Shown: piece by piece, positions 36,801 through 45,549 of the stretch
How the letters are laid out: each line of letters begins with the position of its first letter
How positions within the stretch are numbered: position 1 is the stretch's first letter
Assembly: GCF_008831505.1 (NCBI RefSeq)
Contig: NZ_CP044507.1
Coordinates: 868,001 to 932,000, forward strand
Direction: 5' to 3'
From: Chryseobacterium sp.
GTDB taxonomy: Bacteria; Bacteroidota; Bacteroidia; Flavobacteriales; Weeksellaceae
DNA length: 64,000 nucleotides
Made by a program: the position numbers and the translations under genes
Notes under the pieces: generated by a model
What the model was told of the DNA's origin: nothing
Databases searched by the model: none
Seen by the model: the letters and a program-made list of their open reading frames with translations, nothing else

Positions 36801-38835
36801 ATCCAATGTTCCCAACAGTCCGCTCAATGTAACCATCCGTGATTTCAAAATAGAATCCATTACAGAAATCCTGAAAAAAGATTCGCTTCTCGCGAAGGGA
36901 AATATCAACGGTACTGCGCAGTTGCGGGATCTTAAAAACAATATGTCCTTCACTTCGGATTTGGCGGTAACAGACCTCTTTGTGTACGGAAGTCCGGTGG
37001 GTAATGTGGATGTAAAAGTGAACAGCGAAACTTCTCAATTGCTGAGAGCCGATGTACAGGTTTCCGGTAATGATAATGATGTTAAGCTTCTGGGGACATA
37101 TAATACATCGTCCGGCATTCTGGATATGAATCTGGATATGGACAGGCTGCAGATGCAGACGGTTCAGGGGCTATCGCTCAATGCCATTGAAAATGCAGAA
37201 GGTTATCTTTCCGGCGATCTCAAAATTGCAGGTAATCTGGATGCACCTTCCATTCTTGGTGATGTTAGGTTTAATAATGTAGGTCTTGGGATCACACAGT
37301 TGGGAACTAAGTTCAAAAATATCAATGATGAAATCAGTTTTACAAGAAACGGGATTGATTTTAATGATTTCCAGCTTAAAGATGAAAGCGGAAATGCCAT
37401 TAGGGTTGACGGGTCAGTTTTAACTGAAAGATACAGGGAATTTGCATTTAATCTTGATGTTGATGCAGATGATTTCAAAGTGGTAGATTCCAGGAAAGAT
37501 AATGACAAACTGATGTACGGTGTACTTGCTGTAGATGCCGGCCTCCGTATCCGGGGTGATCTTGACTTGCCAAGGGTAGATGGCAGTATAGCTGTAACGG
37601 ATGTCACAGATTTCACATTTGTATTACCCCAGTCATCACCTGCAATGGAAGACAGAGAAGGTATAGTGGAATTCATAGACCAGGACCAGATCGCCCTTCA
37701 GGAAACTGTTACGGCAGATTCACTCACAAATCAAAGTGACATAAAAGGCCTGGACGTAAATGTAAACATTGAAGTGACCAAAGAAGCAAAGATCTCGCTG
37801 CTCATTGACAAAGCCAACGGAGATTTTGTGGCACTTCAGGGTGAAGCACAGCTGACCGGCGGGATAGATCCTTCAGGAAAGACCACGCTTGTAGGTGTTT
37901 ATGAAGTTGATCAGGGTGCCTACGAAATGTCGGTAAGTCTGCTGAGAAGAAAATTTGAAATTCAAAAGGGAAGCACGATAACCTGGACGGGTGAACCAAC
38001 CACTGCTGACCTGGATGTGACGGCCATATACAAAACCGATGCAGCACCACTGGACCTGCTGCAGCAGCAACTCACCGGCGTTACCGGCACTGAACTCAAC
38101 CAATACAAGCAGCGGATTCCTTTTAATACCCTGCTGATGATGAAGGGAGAACTCATGAAACCGGTTATTAGTTTTGATATTACAACGGATGAGGAAAACA
38201 GTTCGGTTTCAGCCACGGTATTAGACAATACGAGAGCTAAGCTGGACCAGCTCCGACGCGAAGAAGCTGAGATGAACAAGCAGGTTTTCGCGCTGCTTCT
38301 ACTGAACCGTTTCATTGGCGAAAATCCGTTCCAAAGCGAGACCGGACTCTCTGCTTCCACAATTGCGAAGCAAAGTGTGAGCAGGATACTTTCCGAGCAG
38401 TTAAATAACCTGGCTGAAGATCTGGTAGGAGGGGTAGAACTTAATTTTGACCTGGAATCCACTGAGGATTATTCCAGCGGAAACAGAAATGAGCGTACAG
38501 ACCTCAATGTGGATCTGAGCAAAAGACTTTTCGATGACCGCCTGAAAGTGACAGTAGGCAATAATTTCGGCATTTTAGGTGATACCCGGAAAAATGAGCA
38601 AACCACTAATATTGCCGGCGATGTAACTTTGGATTACAGCCTGTCCAAAGACGGCAGATATATGCTGCGTGCTTACCGCAAGAATGATTATCAGGTCGCC
38701 CTGCAGGGGCAGGTTATTGAAACCGGCGTGGGCTTCATTATTACTTTGGATTACGATAAATTCAGGGAGATTTTTGAAAGAAGCCGCAAACAGAGAGACA
38801 CAAAAAACAAAACCGAAAACACGACTTCAAAATAA
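33823..38835 (+). CDS. tamB: TamB-family translocation/assembly protein
   Basis: 1670 aa. One N-terminal membrane anchor (about 9-32, LGSLIILVVFAVLSLQLP) and then a very long repetitive beta-strand region typical of AsmA/TamB bridges, ending in the TamB (DUF490) C-terminal domain with LRRKFEIQKGSTITWTGEP near residue 1380 and KRLFDDRLKVTVGNNF near 1565. TamB spans the periplasm and partners a BamA-like protein, implicated in outer-membrane assembly and phospholipid transport. Its stop overlaps the start of tamL by one base (TAATG), so the two are translationally coupled. Confidence 0.93.
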   Translation: MKSFKKVLKYAGITLGSLIILVVFAVLSLQLPAVQNFLKVKLVNYLEEKIHTKVTLERVFVAFPNSLVMENLYLQDQNKDTLLFARKVDVGLHIPKLLKSTADLTSVDLAGVRANVIRRQNGNFNFDYILEAFATKDAEESESKPFIISLDKIKLQDIGVNFRDLQARNDLSVYFKSFDTRVRTFDLQNNSYAVNDILMDGLRLRLKQDLLEEVAEEVEQTVDSLNRRKPMQLGLNRIKLTNFDIDYGDDNTKTFGKVKFAELSSKVNKLDLQNSDFVVDNVTLKGADINAKMFMPGSKGASTKDNTDKNNQNTDRPLALQLNRLTFDDVRVVYDNTAIPVTRRGMDFNHLNFSKLDMEVRNFQMKDGTFAGTVNSAVVKEGRGLDIQRFETDFVYGEKQAYLKDLYLQTSKTLLRDELVLNYNSTEQLSANPGAARISANLRNSKVGFSDILMLVPSLQNTVPFNKYPNSVVNVNTRLRGSLNDLQIQYLELSGIDRLKVNASGNVKNAMNPDNLLYDLNIRELSSDARTVTNLLPKNTLPANITLPSFFRISGIAKGSTQVVNANLKLTSTLGNAAIRAALDMRRKNQERYDVVANLQNLQIGTIIQNKDLRSVTGQIAVKGQSFDPNRAIANLKGNIASVYYNGYTYRNMNLAGTVNRGAYVINLDSKDPNANLKLRASGVYKENNPSIRVNGNIQKLDLNKLGFYKDQMILAGELAGDFTSLDPDAPNGYLYLRNFSISDTKDVYPLQEVALTARSTPDSNSINLQSQIADVDLTGKYKLTQIFGSLMQTVNEYYQFQGPGAAASKVDPNQFFAFSAKIKDDDLLRRFVPELNSFEPVVLTGNYVADTRQLQINGQIPQVSYGKNDIRGGVISVNNAGDALIYDVSLDEFKNESIALMKVNLNGNVKDNLITYNASTKDEKDATKFLLAGTAEKLGELTEISLNPDGLILDYTNWQVAPGNSLRIGSRGIVADNFAVSNAGSEIRLQSESNVPNSPLNVTIRDFKIESITEILKKDSLLAKGNINGTAQLRDLKNNMSFTSDLAVTDLFVYGSPVGNVDVKVNSETSQLLRADVQVSGNDNDVKLLGTYNTSSGILDMNLDMDRLQMQTVQGLSLNAIENAEGYLSGDLKIAGNLDAPSILGDVRFNNVGLGITQLGTKFKNINDEISFTRNGIDFNDFQLKDESGNAIRVDGSVLTERYREFAFNLDVDADDFKVVDSRKDNDKLMYGVLAVDAGLRIRGDLDLPRVDGSIAVTDVTDFTFVLPQSSPAMEDREGIVEFIDQDQIALQETVTADSLTNQSDIKGLDVNVNIEVTKEAKISLLIDKANGDFVALQGEAQLTGGIDPSGKTTLVGVYEVDQGAYEMSVSLLRRKFEIQKGSTITWTGEPTTADLDVTAIYKTDAAPLDLLQQQLTGVTGTELNQYKQRIPFNTLLMMKGELMKPVISFDITTDEENSSVSATVLDNTRAKLDQLRREEAEMNKQVFALLLLNRFIGENPFQSETGLSASTIAKQSVSRILSEQLNNLAEDLVGGVELNFDLESTEDYSSGNRNERTDLNVDLSKRLFDDRLKVTVGNNFGILGDTRKNEQTTNIAGDVTLDYSLSKDGRYMLRAYRKNDYQVALQGQVIETGVGFIITLDYDKFREIFERSRKQRDTKNKTENTTSK

Positions 38836-41177
38836 TGAAGAAATCCAGTTTATTATATTTGCCTGCAGCTGCCGTAGCTTTAGCATTAACGGTTTCATCG
38901 TGCAGTAATACGCGCTTTCTGAAAGAAGGCGAAACACTTTACACAGGCGCCACCATCGACATCGTAAACGATACCTTAAGCAAAAAGGAAAAATCCAATC
39001 TGAAAGATGCGCTCAAGGATCAGTTGCGGCCAAAACCCAATTCTTCCTTTCTTGGTTTGCGGCCTCAGCTTTATATCTATAACATAACAAAGGAGCCAAA
39101 AAAGGAAAAGGGACTCCGTAACTGGCTGAAGTACAAAATTGGTGAAAAACCGGTGCTTTTGGGGGATGTGGATCGTGAATTCAATGAAAAGATCATCGTT
39201 AATTATTCTGAAAACAAAGGGTTCTTCAATGCACGTGCATCTTCGGATACCATTTCGAAAAACAGACGGGCAAAAGTTGCCTACACCCTGAAACCCGGCG
39301 CAAGGTATTTCATCAGCAACGTTACCTACCCGAAGGATTCAACTGTCATCAATGCAGAAATACAGTCTATTAAGGATAAATCATTCCTGAAGACGGGCAA
39401 TCCTTTTGATCTGGATGTGATTAAAGCGGAACGCGAGCGCATAGATGAACACCTTAAAGACAAAGGTTTCTATTATTTCGGCGCGGACAATATTGTGGTG
39501 CAGGCCGACAGTACCGTAACAAAAGATCCAAAAGTAGAGCTTATCATAAAGTTGAAAGACAATACTCCGCAACTTGCCAAAGAGCAGTTTACCATAGACA
39601 AAACCATCGTTTTTCCCGACTACAATATTGCTGACGCCAAGCTGGGAAAATATGGTATTCCCTATAATACGGATTCGGTGGAAGTTATAGACGACCTTTA
39701 CATCATTGACCCTGAGAATAAATTTAAGCCCAAAATATTTGACCGTGCGTTGTACTTTGACAAAGGTGACCTTTATAACAGGAAAGACCATAACCTCTCG
39801 CTCAACCGTCTGATCAGTCTGGGTGTTTTTAAATTCGTAAAGAATGAATTCATCGTTTCAGATTCGCTCAACCATAAATTTGATGCCTATTATCTGCTTA
39901 CGCCAAGGCCTTTTCAGTCCTTGCGACTGGAAACCTTAGGTAAGACGAGTTCTGCCAATTATACGGGCGGCGAGGTTAACCTCAACTGGACCCACCGAAA
40001 TCTCTTCCGTGGTGCCGAACAGCTGAAAGGTGCGGTGTATGGTGCTTTTGACGTGCAGGTTGGCGGCCCCAAAGATGCCAATAATATTATCAGGGTGGGT
40101 GCCAATGCACAGCTTTCTATTCCCAGGATTGTGGCGCCTTTCCGGTTTGAATCTTCCAGCGCATTTGTACCCCGGACCAATATAGAGTTGGGTTATGAGT
40201 ACCTGAGCCGGACAGGACTCTATACACTTCACAATTTCAATACCTCCTTCGGTTATTTGTGGAAGGAAAATGAGAGGAAAGAGCATAACCTCAAGGTTTT
40301 GGACGTTACGCTGGTGGCTCCCCAAAATGTGAGTGATAAATACCGTGAACAGATTGAAGGTAATCCAGCGGCGGGAATTCCTGCAAACCCTTCGCTTCAG
40401 CGCGTGATAGACAAACAGTTAATCTTCGGACCTGCGTACACTTATACTTACACCAACACCATGCTTCCGAAAAAAAATACGGTATATTATAAAGGTAGCG
40501 TGGACCTGGCGGGAAACATTGCCGGTCTTGTAACTGGCGCCAATGCTAAAGAGGGTAGCCAGAAAGAGCTTTTCGGCATTCCTTTCAGTCAGTATGCGAA
40601 GATGGAGCATGACTTCCGTTATTACCGAAAGGTGGGCGATAAGTCCTCAATCGCTTCCCGGGTAATTGCGGGTCTTGGCTACCCTTACGGAAACAGTACC
40701 ACCATTCCGTATGTAAAGCAATTCTTTGTGGGAGGAAGCAACAGCATACGGGCATTCCGGGCCAGGACCCTTGGGCCGGGCAGTTATGATCCGCGCGTGC
40801 AGAACGCCTCTTTTTTCTTTGATCAGTCCGGAGATATTAAATTGGAGATGAATCTGGAATACCGTGCGAATCTTTATAAATTCCTTAATGCTGCTATATT
40901 TGCTGATGCCGGAAATGTTTGGCTTGTAAATGAAGACCCGGAAAGACCCGGCGGTAAATTTTCAGGTGATTTTTTTAAAGAGATGGCAGTAGGAGCAGGG
41001 ATCGGTCTGCGTTTGGACTTTTCAATTCTCATTCTGCGCCTGGACCTGGCCATGCCACTTAGGGTTCCTTATTATGCTGAGGATGAGCGTTGGGCTTTTG
41101 ACAGGATTGATTTTGGAAGCAGTGCCTGGCGCCGTGATAATCTGATCCTCAACATCGCAATCGGCTATCCTTTCTGA
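38835..41177 (+). CDS. tamL: TamL, BamA/TamA-family outer-membrane lipoprotein
   Basis: 780 aa. Lipobox LTVSSC (Cys near residue 23) followed by SNTRFLKEGETLYTGA, the hallmark of Bacteroidetes TamL, in which the BamA homologue is itself a lipoprotein. POTRA-like repeats fill about 30-370; the 16-strand Omp85 barrel carries GGSNSIRAFRARTLGPG (VRGF/Y-type motif) near 635 and ends IAIGYPF with a C-terminal Phe. Couples to TamB encoded directly upstream. Confidence 0.93.
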   Translation: MKKSSLLYLPAAAVALALTVSSCSNTRFLKEGETLYTGATIDIVNDTLSKKEKSNLKDALKDQLRPKPNSSFLGLRPQLYIYNITKEPKKEKGLRNWLKYKIGEKPVLLGDVDREFNEKIIVNYSENKGFFNARASSDTISKNRRAKVAYTLKPGARYFISNVTYPKDSTVINAEIQSIKDKSFLKTGNPFDLDVIKAERERIDEHLKDKGFYYFGADNIVVQADSTVTKDPKVELIIKLKDNTPQLAKEQFTIDKTIVFPDYNIADAKLGKYGIPYNTDSVEVIDDLYIIDPENKFKPKIFDRALYFDKGDLYNRKDHNLSLNRLISLGVFKFVKNEFIVSDSLNHKFDAYYLLTPRPFQSLRLETLGKTSSANYTGGEVNLNWTHRNLFRGAEQLKGAVYGAFDVQVGGPKDANNIIRVGANAQLSIPRIVAPFRFESSSAFVPRTNIELGYEYLSRTGLYTLHNFNTSFGYLWKENERKEHNLKVLDVTLVAPQNVSDKYREQIEGNPAAGIPANPSLQRVIDKQLIFGPAYTYTYTNTMLPKKNTVYYKGSVDLAGNIAGLVTGANAKEGSQKELFGIPFSQYAKMEHDFRYYRKVGDKSSIASRVIAGLGYPYGNSTTIPYVKQFFVGGSNSIRAFRARTLGPGSYDPRVQNASFFFDQSGDIKLEMNLEYRANLYKFLNAAIFADAGNVWLVNEDPERPGGKFSGDFFKEMAVGAGIGLRLDFSILILRLDLAMPLRVPYYAEDERWAFDRIDFGSSAWRRDNLILNIAIGYPF

Positions 41178-41201
41178 GATATTGCGTTGAGAATTAATAC
41201 T

Positions 41202-41225
41202 AAAGAGGCATTGCCTCTTTTTTTT
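41202..41225 (+). terminator. Rho-independent terminator of tamB-tamL
   Basis: AAAGAGG ... CCTCTTT stem with a small loop followed by a T-run. Confidence 0.85.
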
Positions 41226-41236
41226 GTTTCAAATTT

Positions 41237-41259
41237 TTATTTAGAATTATTAAAAATAA
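41237..41259. promoter_or_regulatory. 23-bp palindromic operator-like site before the receptor operon
   Basis: TTATTTAGAAT-T-ATTAAAAATAA: 9 of 11 positions of each arm pair. Centred 24 nt upstream of the -7 box, so a bound protein would block the -33 region. The shape resembles Fur/DtxR-type operators; the identity of the regulator is inference, and the surrounding DNA is AT-rich. Confidence 0.4.
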
Positions 41260-41271
41260 GGGAAATTATTT

Positions 41272-41279
41272 TACATTTG
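41272..41279 (+). promoter_or_regulatory. -7 box of the receptor operon
   Basis: TACATTTG, downstream of the tamL terminator and of the palindrome; leader to the receptor ATG about 150 nt, containing a 43-codon ORF. Confidence 0.5.
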
Positions 41280-41304
41280 CAGCGTCTTTACAGACCTGAA
41301 ACAA

Positions 41305-41436
41305 ATGACTAACTTCTCCTATTACTTATATGCGTTTATGACATTGATACTCTCCAGAGATTTTGATACAGCATTGCGGGGTTTTCAGTCAAACTTAGCA
41401 AAAGGAATTTTAATATCATTTAAAAAATCAGTTTGA
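41305..41436 (+). CDS. possible 43-aa leader ORF
   Basis: Opens with ATG 41305 about 25 nt after the -7 box and ends with TGA overlapping the receptor ATG (TGATG). The peptide (MTNFSYYLYAFMTLILSRD...) has a short hydrophobic start and no recognisable family. Coupled stop/start is what a translated leader would show, but 132 nt open by chance is possible. Confidence 0.35.
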   Translation: MTNFSYYLYAFMTLILSRDFDTALRGFQSNLAKGILISFKKSV

Positions 41437-44180
41437 TGGCAGTGGTAAGGTTTATCATTTTCGTGTTGCCGTTACTTTTATTACCGACCCCTTTATTCGC
41501 ACAACTCAGTGGAGTGGTAGTGGAAGCCGATACACGCAAACCAGTTGGTGGCGTTCGGGTGATGGTTGAAAATACAGGGGTGTGGACGGTGACGGACAAT
41601 GCCGGTAATTTCGTATTACAATACAGCAGCGGTGAGACGGTGGTCTTCTCACGCGTTGGCCTGTTGGAAGAAAAGCGAACTTTCCTACAGCCTTTTTCCG
41701 GGAAAATTACAGTGGAAATGCAGGTAGCTTCAGTCCGGATTAAAGAAGTAACACTTACAGCCAGGAAAAAACACTACTCCGAAATTGAAATCAGGGAAGA
41801 AGCGCTGAAGAACATTCAGGCATTTTCAATAAGCGATGTGCTGGAGCAATTGCCCGGGCAGAAACTTCAGGACCTGAGGCTCAATGAATTTAAACCCATT
41901 GTTTTCCGTTCGGTGAATCCAAATGCGATCGCCGCAAACGGAATGGAGGGTTTCGGTAATAAATCTTTCGGAACTGCGGTGGTGGTAGACGGTATACCTG
42001 TGTCCAACAACGAAAATATGCAGAGCTACGTAGGAAATTACGCTCCTAACTCCAACTCGTTTCTGTATCAGGGATCTGTATTTTCACCCAATACTATTGG
42101 TTTCGGGGTTGCCAACGGTTATAACGGATATTTCTCCAATACCAATTTCGGCGCGGACCTGCGGGAGATTCCTGTTGAGAATATTGAAAGTGTGGAGGTG
42201 GTTCAGGGTATTCCCTCAGCACGTTATGGTGACCTTACTTCCGGCCTGGTCCACATTCACCAAAAAAGCGGCAGCACTCCTTACCGTGCTTACCTGGCAG
42301 TTCGTGAAGGTACCCAGGAATACAACCTGAATAAAGGTTTTAAACTTACCGAACGGATAGGATTCCTGAATGTAAATCTCAATTACCTCAGTTCCAATTC
42401 TGATCCGCGTACCAAATTCAACAATTATCAGCGTCTTGGAACTAATTTGTTATGGACTGTTTATGGTCGAAACCGTAATATCAGCAATTCACTTTCGGTA
42501 AATTACAGCAATAATCTGGACGATGCCAACTTTGAAGCCGAGGACCAGACCCAAAAAATCGTTTACAACAGAAAACGGGATTTCATGATCTCCAACCGTT
42601 TCAACTGGCGTCTAAAGACGGCGCTGGCAGATAACCTGAATGTAAGCGCAAGTTATTCACAGGGTTATCAGAACACCCATGAGTCCAGTATCTACAATTC
42701 GGGTGGGGAAGTTGTTGGAACCAGTTTGGTTGAAGGCGTTTACCTGGGAACTTATTCGCCCGTAGTATACCGCCAGACCAAGGAAGTGGAAGGTAAACCG
42801 GTCTCCATGTTTTTTTCTGCCGATGTAAAAAAGAATCTGAAAACCGAAAAAGGCTGGATCCATAATTTCCTCGTGGGTATCTCGGCACGCGGCAGTGACA
42901 ACCGGGGAGCGGGCCGTTTGGGAAGTCCCGAAACCATTATTGCTACCTTCCAGGGTGGTGGACAGGCCTTCAGACCGTATAATTTCGGCGAAAATGTCAG
43001 GCCGGAATATCAGTTTTCTCTTTTTGCAGAAAACAATATATTCAAGAAATTTGGTGAATTTGTTTTTAATCTGAACGCGGGCGCCAGGCTGGACCGTCAG
43101 GCCGGAACCACCATTCTGCAGCCCAGGCTTAATTCTTATCTTCTTTGGAAAGATCTAAAGGTTCGTGGTGGATTTGGTATCGCTTCAAAAGCACCCGGAA
43201 TCAATATGATTTATACGGGACCGCGGTATTTTGATATGATTTTGACTGATGTCCGTGTACCCGGAGTTTACAACTTCGGAATCGTACAGACTTTCATAGA
43301 CTATTCGGACAACAAGGACCTTAAGCCCAGCAGAAGTAACCGCACAGAGGTGGGATTGGATTACCGTTTACCCTTCGGAAATGTGAGTGTTACGGCATAT
43401 TACAACAAACTGCAGGACGGATTTACGAACGAAAGTTTCGCAGCCAAAAGGGATTTAGCCCAAGTTACGGTGCAGCCGGACGGCACCAATACACCTGCCT
43501 TTCAGATTACGGGTTATGACGATTATTATTTTCTGCAGAACCGTATTGTTAATGCGCTTACCTCTACCGATAAAGGTTTGGAATTTATGATGAACTTTAA
43601 CCGTTTGCCGGTAAACAACCTTTCACTGAATCTTAACGGAAGTTATGTAGAGACCACAAACAACTCCGGAACCGATAAATATTTCAGGTCTACAGACCTC
43701 ACCAAAGATGAAATCTACGGTCTGTACCGCTCTTTTACAAGTAAATACCGCCAGATGATGGTGGGGGCTGCCCTCAATTACCATTTGCCGGGCGCCGGGC
43801 TCCTGGTCACGCTGCGCACCCAGCATTTTATAGTTGATGATGCGTTTGTGCGTAACCCGCGCCTGCTGTATGCTTATATCGATACCAACTTAAACATGGT
43901 GGAGCTTACTCAGCAGCAAATTGATGATCCTTCACAGTTTGCACATATAAAAACCGCAAATGTAGATGAGGTAAATACCAGCCTGGATAAAGTGTACCAC
44001 AATATGAATCTCAAAATATCCAAGGATTTCCGGAATGGATTTAAATTTTCCTTTTACGCAAATAATTTCCTGGATCTAAAGCAAACCGAAACTTATTTTG
44101 AGTCCGGAGTATATAAAGTAAGACCAAAAGGTGGCCTGCTGGATCTGTCCTTCGGAGCCAAGATAGAGTACGAATTTTAA
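41436..44180 (+). CDS. TonB-dependent outer-membrane receptor
   Basis: 914 aa from ATG 41436. Signal peptide (LLLLPTPLFAQ) cleaved near residue 22; carboxypeptidase-regulatory-like domain (about 23-105, LSGVVVEADTRKPVGGV); plug domain (about 125-245, VLEQLPGQKLQDLRL, ENIESVEVVQGIPSARYGDL, SGLVHI); 22-strand barrel ending in Phe (EYEF). Substrate cannot be read from sequence. First main gene of a three-gene operon; the DUF4876 gene follows in 10 nt. Promoter carries an operator-like palindrome. Confidence 0.93.
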   Translation: MAVVRFIIFVLPLLLLPTPLFAQLSGVVVEADTRKPVGGVRVMVENTGVWTVTDNAGNFVLQYSSGETVVFSRVGLLEEKRTFLQPFSGKITVEMQVASVRIKEVTLTARKKHYSEIEIREEALKNIQAFSISDVLEQLPGQKLQDLRLNEFKPIVFRSVNPNAIAANGMEGFGNKSFGTAVVVDGIPVSNNENMQSYVGNYAPNSNSFLYQGSVFSPNTIGFGVANGYNGYFSNTNFGADLREIPVENIESVEVVQGIPSARYGDLTSGLVHIHQKSGSTPYRAYLAVREGTQEYNLNKGFKLTERIGFLNVNLNYLSSNSDPRTKFNNYQRLGTNLLWTVYGRNRNISNSLSVNYSNNLDDANFEAEDQTQKIVYNRKRDFMISNRFNWRLKTALADNLNVSASYSQGYQNTHESSIYNSGGEVVGTSLVEGVYLGTYSPVVYRQTKEVEGKPVSMFFSADVKKNLKTEKGWIHNFLVGISARGSDNRGAGRLGSPETIIATFQGGGQAFRPYNFGENVRPEYQFSLFAENNIFKKFGEFVFNLNAGARLDRQAGTTILQPRLNSYLLWKDLKVRGGFGIASKAPGINMIYTGPRYFDMILTDVRVPGVYNFGIVQTFIDYSDNKDLKPSRSNRTEVGLDYRLPFGNVSVTAYYNKLQDGFTNESFAAKRDLAQVTVQPDGTNTPAFQITGYDDYYFLQNRIVNALTSTDKGLEFMMNFNRLPVNNLSLNLNGSYVETTNNSGTDKYFRSTDLTKDEIYGLYRSFTSKYRQMMVGAALNYHLPGAGLLVTLRTQHFIVDDAFVRNPRLLYAYIDTNLNMVELTQQQIDDPSQFAHIKTANVDEVNTSLDKVYHNMNLKISKDFRNGFKFSFYANNFLDLKQTETYFESGVYKVRPKGGLLDLSFGAKIEYEF

Positions 44181-44190
44181 TTTTGTGAAT

Positions 44191-45549
44191 ATGAAGCAAA
44201 TTATAAGTATTATTTTCCTTTTACTGATGCTGTTTTCATGCAGGAGTGATGATTTTGGCTCCGGCAGTGGCTCCGGAAACCTTGTGCCGGTAACCTTTAC
44301 CGTTCAGGTAAGGTACGACAGCTACTTTGGCAATAAACAGTCCAAGAACGCGGTGGTCACCTTGGTGAATAACAGTTCGGGTGATACCTATACAGCAACC
44401 AGCGGAGATAACGGTGCTGCGGTTTTTGCAACCGTAATTCCGGGAAGCTATAAAGTTACCGTCTCCAAAACGATGCCTGCGGCAGAATTCCTTTCTGCTT
44501 TCGGATACACTTCACCGGTACCTGAGGTACATTTTAATGGGGTACAGGAAAATGTGATCGTAAATGCGAACGTAACTGCTACATCAATTGAGATTAAATC
44601 TGCACGGCTGGGCGATTTGGTAATCAAGCAGGTGTATTATGCAGGATCCCACGCAACGCAGGGAGCCTCGTTCCGGGATCAGTTTATTGAGATCTATAAC
44701 AATTCCAATGAGGTGATCTATGCCGACGGCCTTTTCATCGCGCAGTTATATGGCAAGAACAATATGACCGTAAATGCGACATCACTTGCAAACGGTCAGT
44801 TCGACTGGAGCAAATCTCTGGGTATGACTGCCGGAAGTTCTGCAAATACAGATTATGTATATGCGGATTATGTACTGCAGGTTCCGGGCAGCGGAACACA
44901 GTATCCACTCCAACCCGGGCAGTCACTCGTAATTGCACAGAACGGCTCCAACCATAAAGCGCCGCTGGTAGATAACACCGGTGTTCCGGTCACTGTTTTG
45001 AATCCATCACTTACTGTTGATTTAAGCACTGCAGATTTTGAAGCTTATCTGGGTGATTTCAAACTCTCCATCGGAGATACGGTTTATAAATACGACCTCC
45101 AGAACCCGGCTGTAAAAGATCTTACAATCGCCTATTGGGGAAAAACAGGCTACTGGAACAGTAATAATGACTTTCTGATCGATAATCTGGGCCGCGACAG
45201 TTTCGCTATTTTCAGGATGAATGATTTCGATGCGCTGCCCGATTATGCCGATCCTACAGTAGCTGTTGTTGGGACCAATACAAGATTCTATAAACAGATT
45301 CCTGTTTCTGTAATAATAGACGGGGTAGAGCTGCAGCACTTTAATCCCAATTCCCAACGGCCAAAGATGCTCGGTTCCGCGGTTGATGCTTCCTTTATCA
45401 ATACGGATGCAGCCTTTAATTCCCAGTCTGTCATCAGGAAAACAAAAACGGTTTTGCCGGATGGCCGCCGTATTTTGGAAGACACCAACAATTCCGCAAA
45501 TGATTTTGTTAAACTTTCAATGGCCAACCCGCGTGGCTTTGCGCTATGA
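44191..45549 (+). CDS. DUF4876 lipoprotein
   Basis: 452 aa from ATG 44191. Lipobox LMLFSC (Cys near residue 17). An Ig-like/carboxypeptidase-regulatory domain (about 30-130; AVVTLVNNSSGDTYT, PGSYKVTVSK) is followed by a lamin-tail-like segment (VIKQVYYAGSH, FRDQFIEIYNNSNEVIYADGL near 165-190) and a conserved C-terminal region. DUF4876 lipoproteins accompany TonB-dependent receptors in Bacteroidetes, suggesting a surface-exposed substrate-binding partner, by analogy with SusD; not demonstrated. Overlaps the next gene by 4 nt (ATGA). Confidence 0.85.
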   Translation: MKQIISIIFLLLMLFSCRSDDFGSGSGSGNLVPVTFTVQVRYDSYFGNKQSKNAVVTLVNNSSGDTYTATSGDNGAAVFATVIPGSYKVTVSKTMPAAEFLSAFGYTSPVPEVHFNGVQENVIVNANVTATSIEIKSARLGDLVIKQVYYAGSHATQGASFRDQFIEIYNNSNEVIYADGLFIAQLYGKNNMTVNATSLANGQFDWSKSLGMTAGSSANTDYVYADYVLQVPGSGTQYPLQPGQSLVIAQNGSNHKAPLVDNTGVPVTVLNPSLTVDLSTADFEAYLGDFKLSIGDTVYKYDLQNPAVKDLTIAYWGKTGYWNSNNDFLIDNLGRDSFAIFRMNDFDALPDYADPTVAVVGTNTRFYKQIPVSVIIDGVELQHFNPNSQRPKMLGSAVDASFINTDAAFNSQSVIRKTKTVLPDGRRILEDTNNSANDFVKLSMANPRGFAL

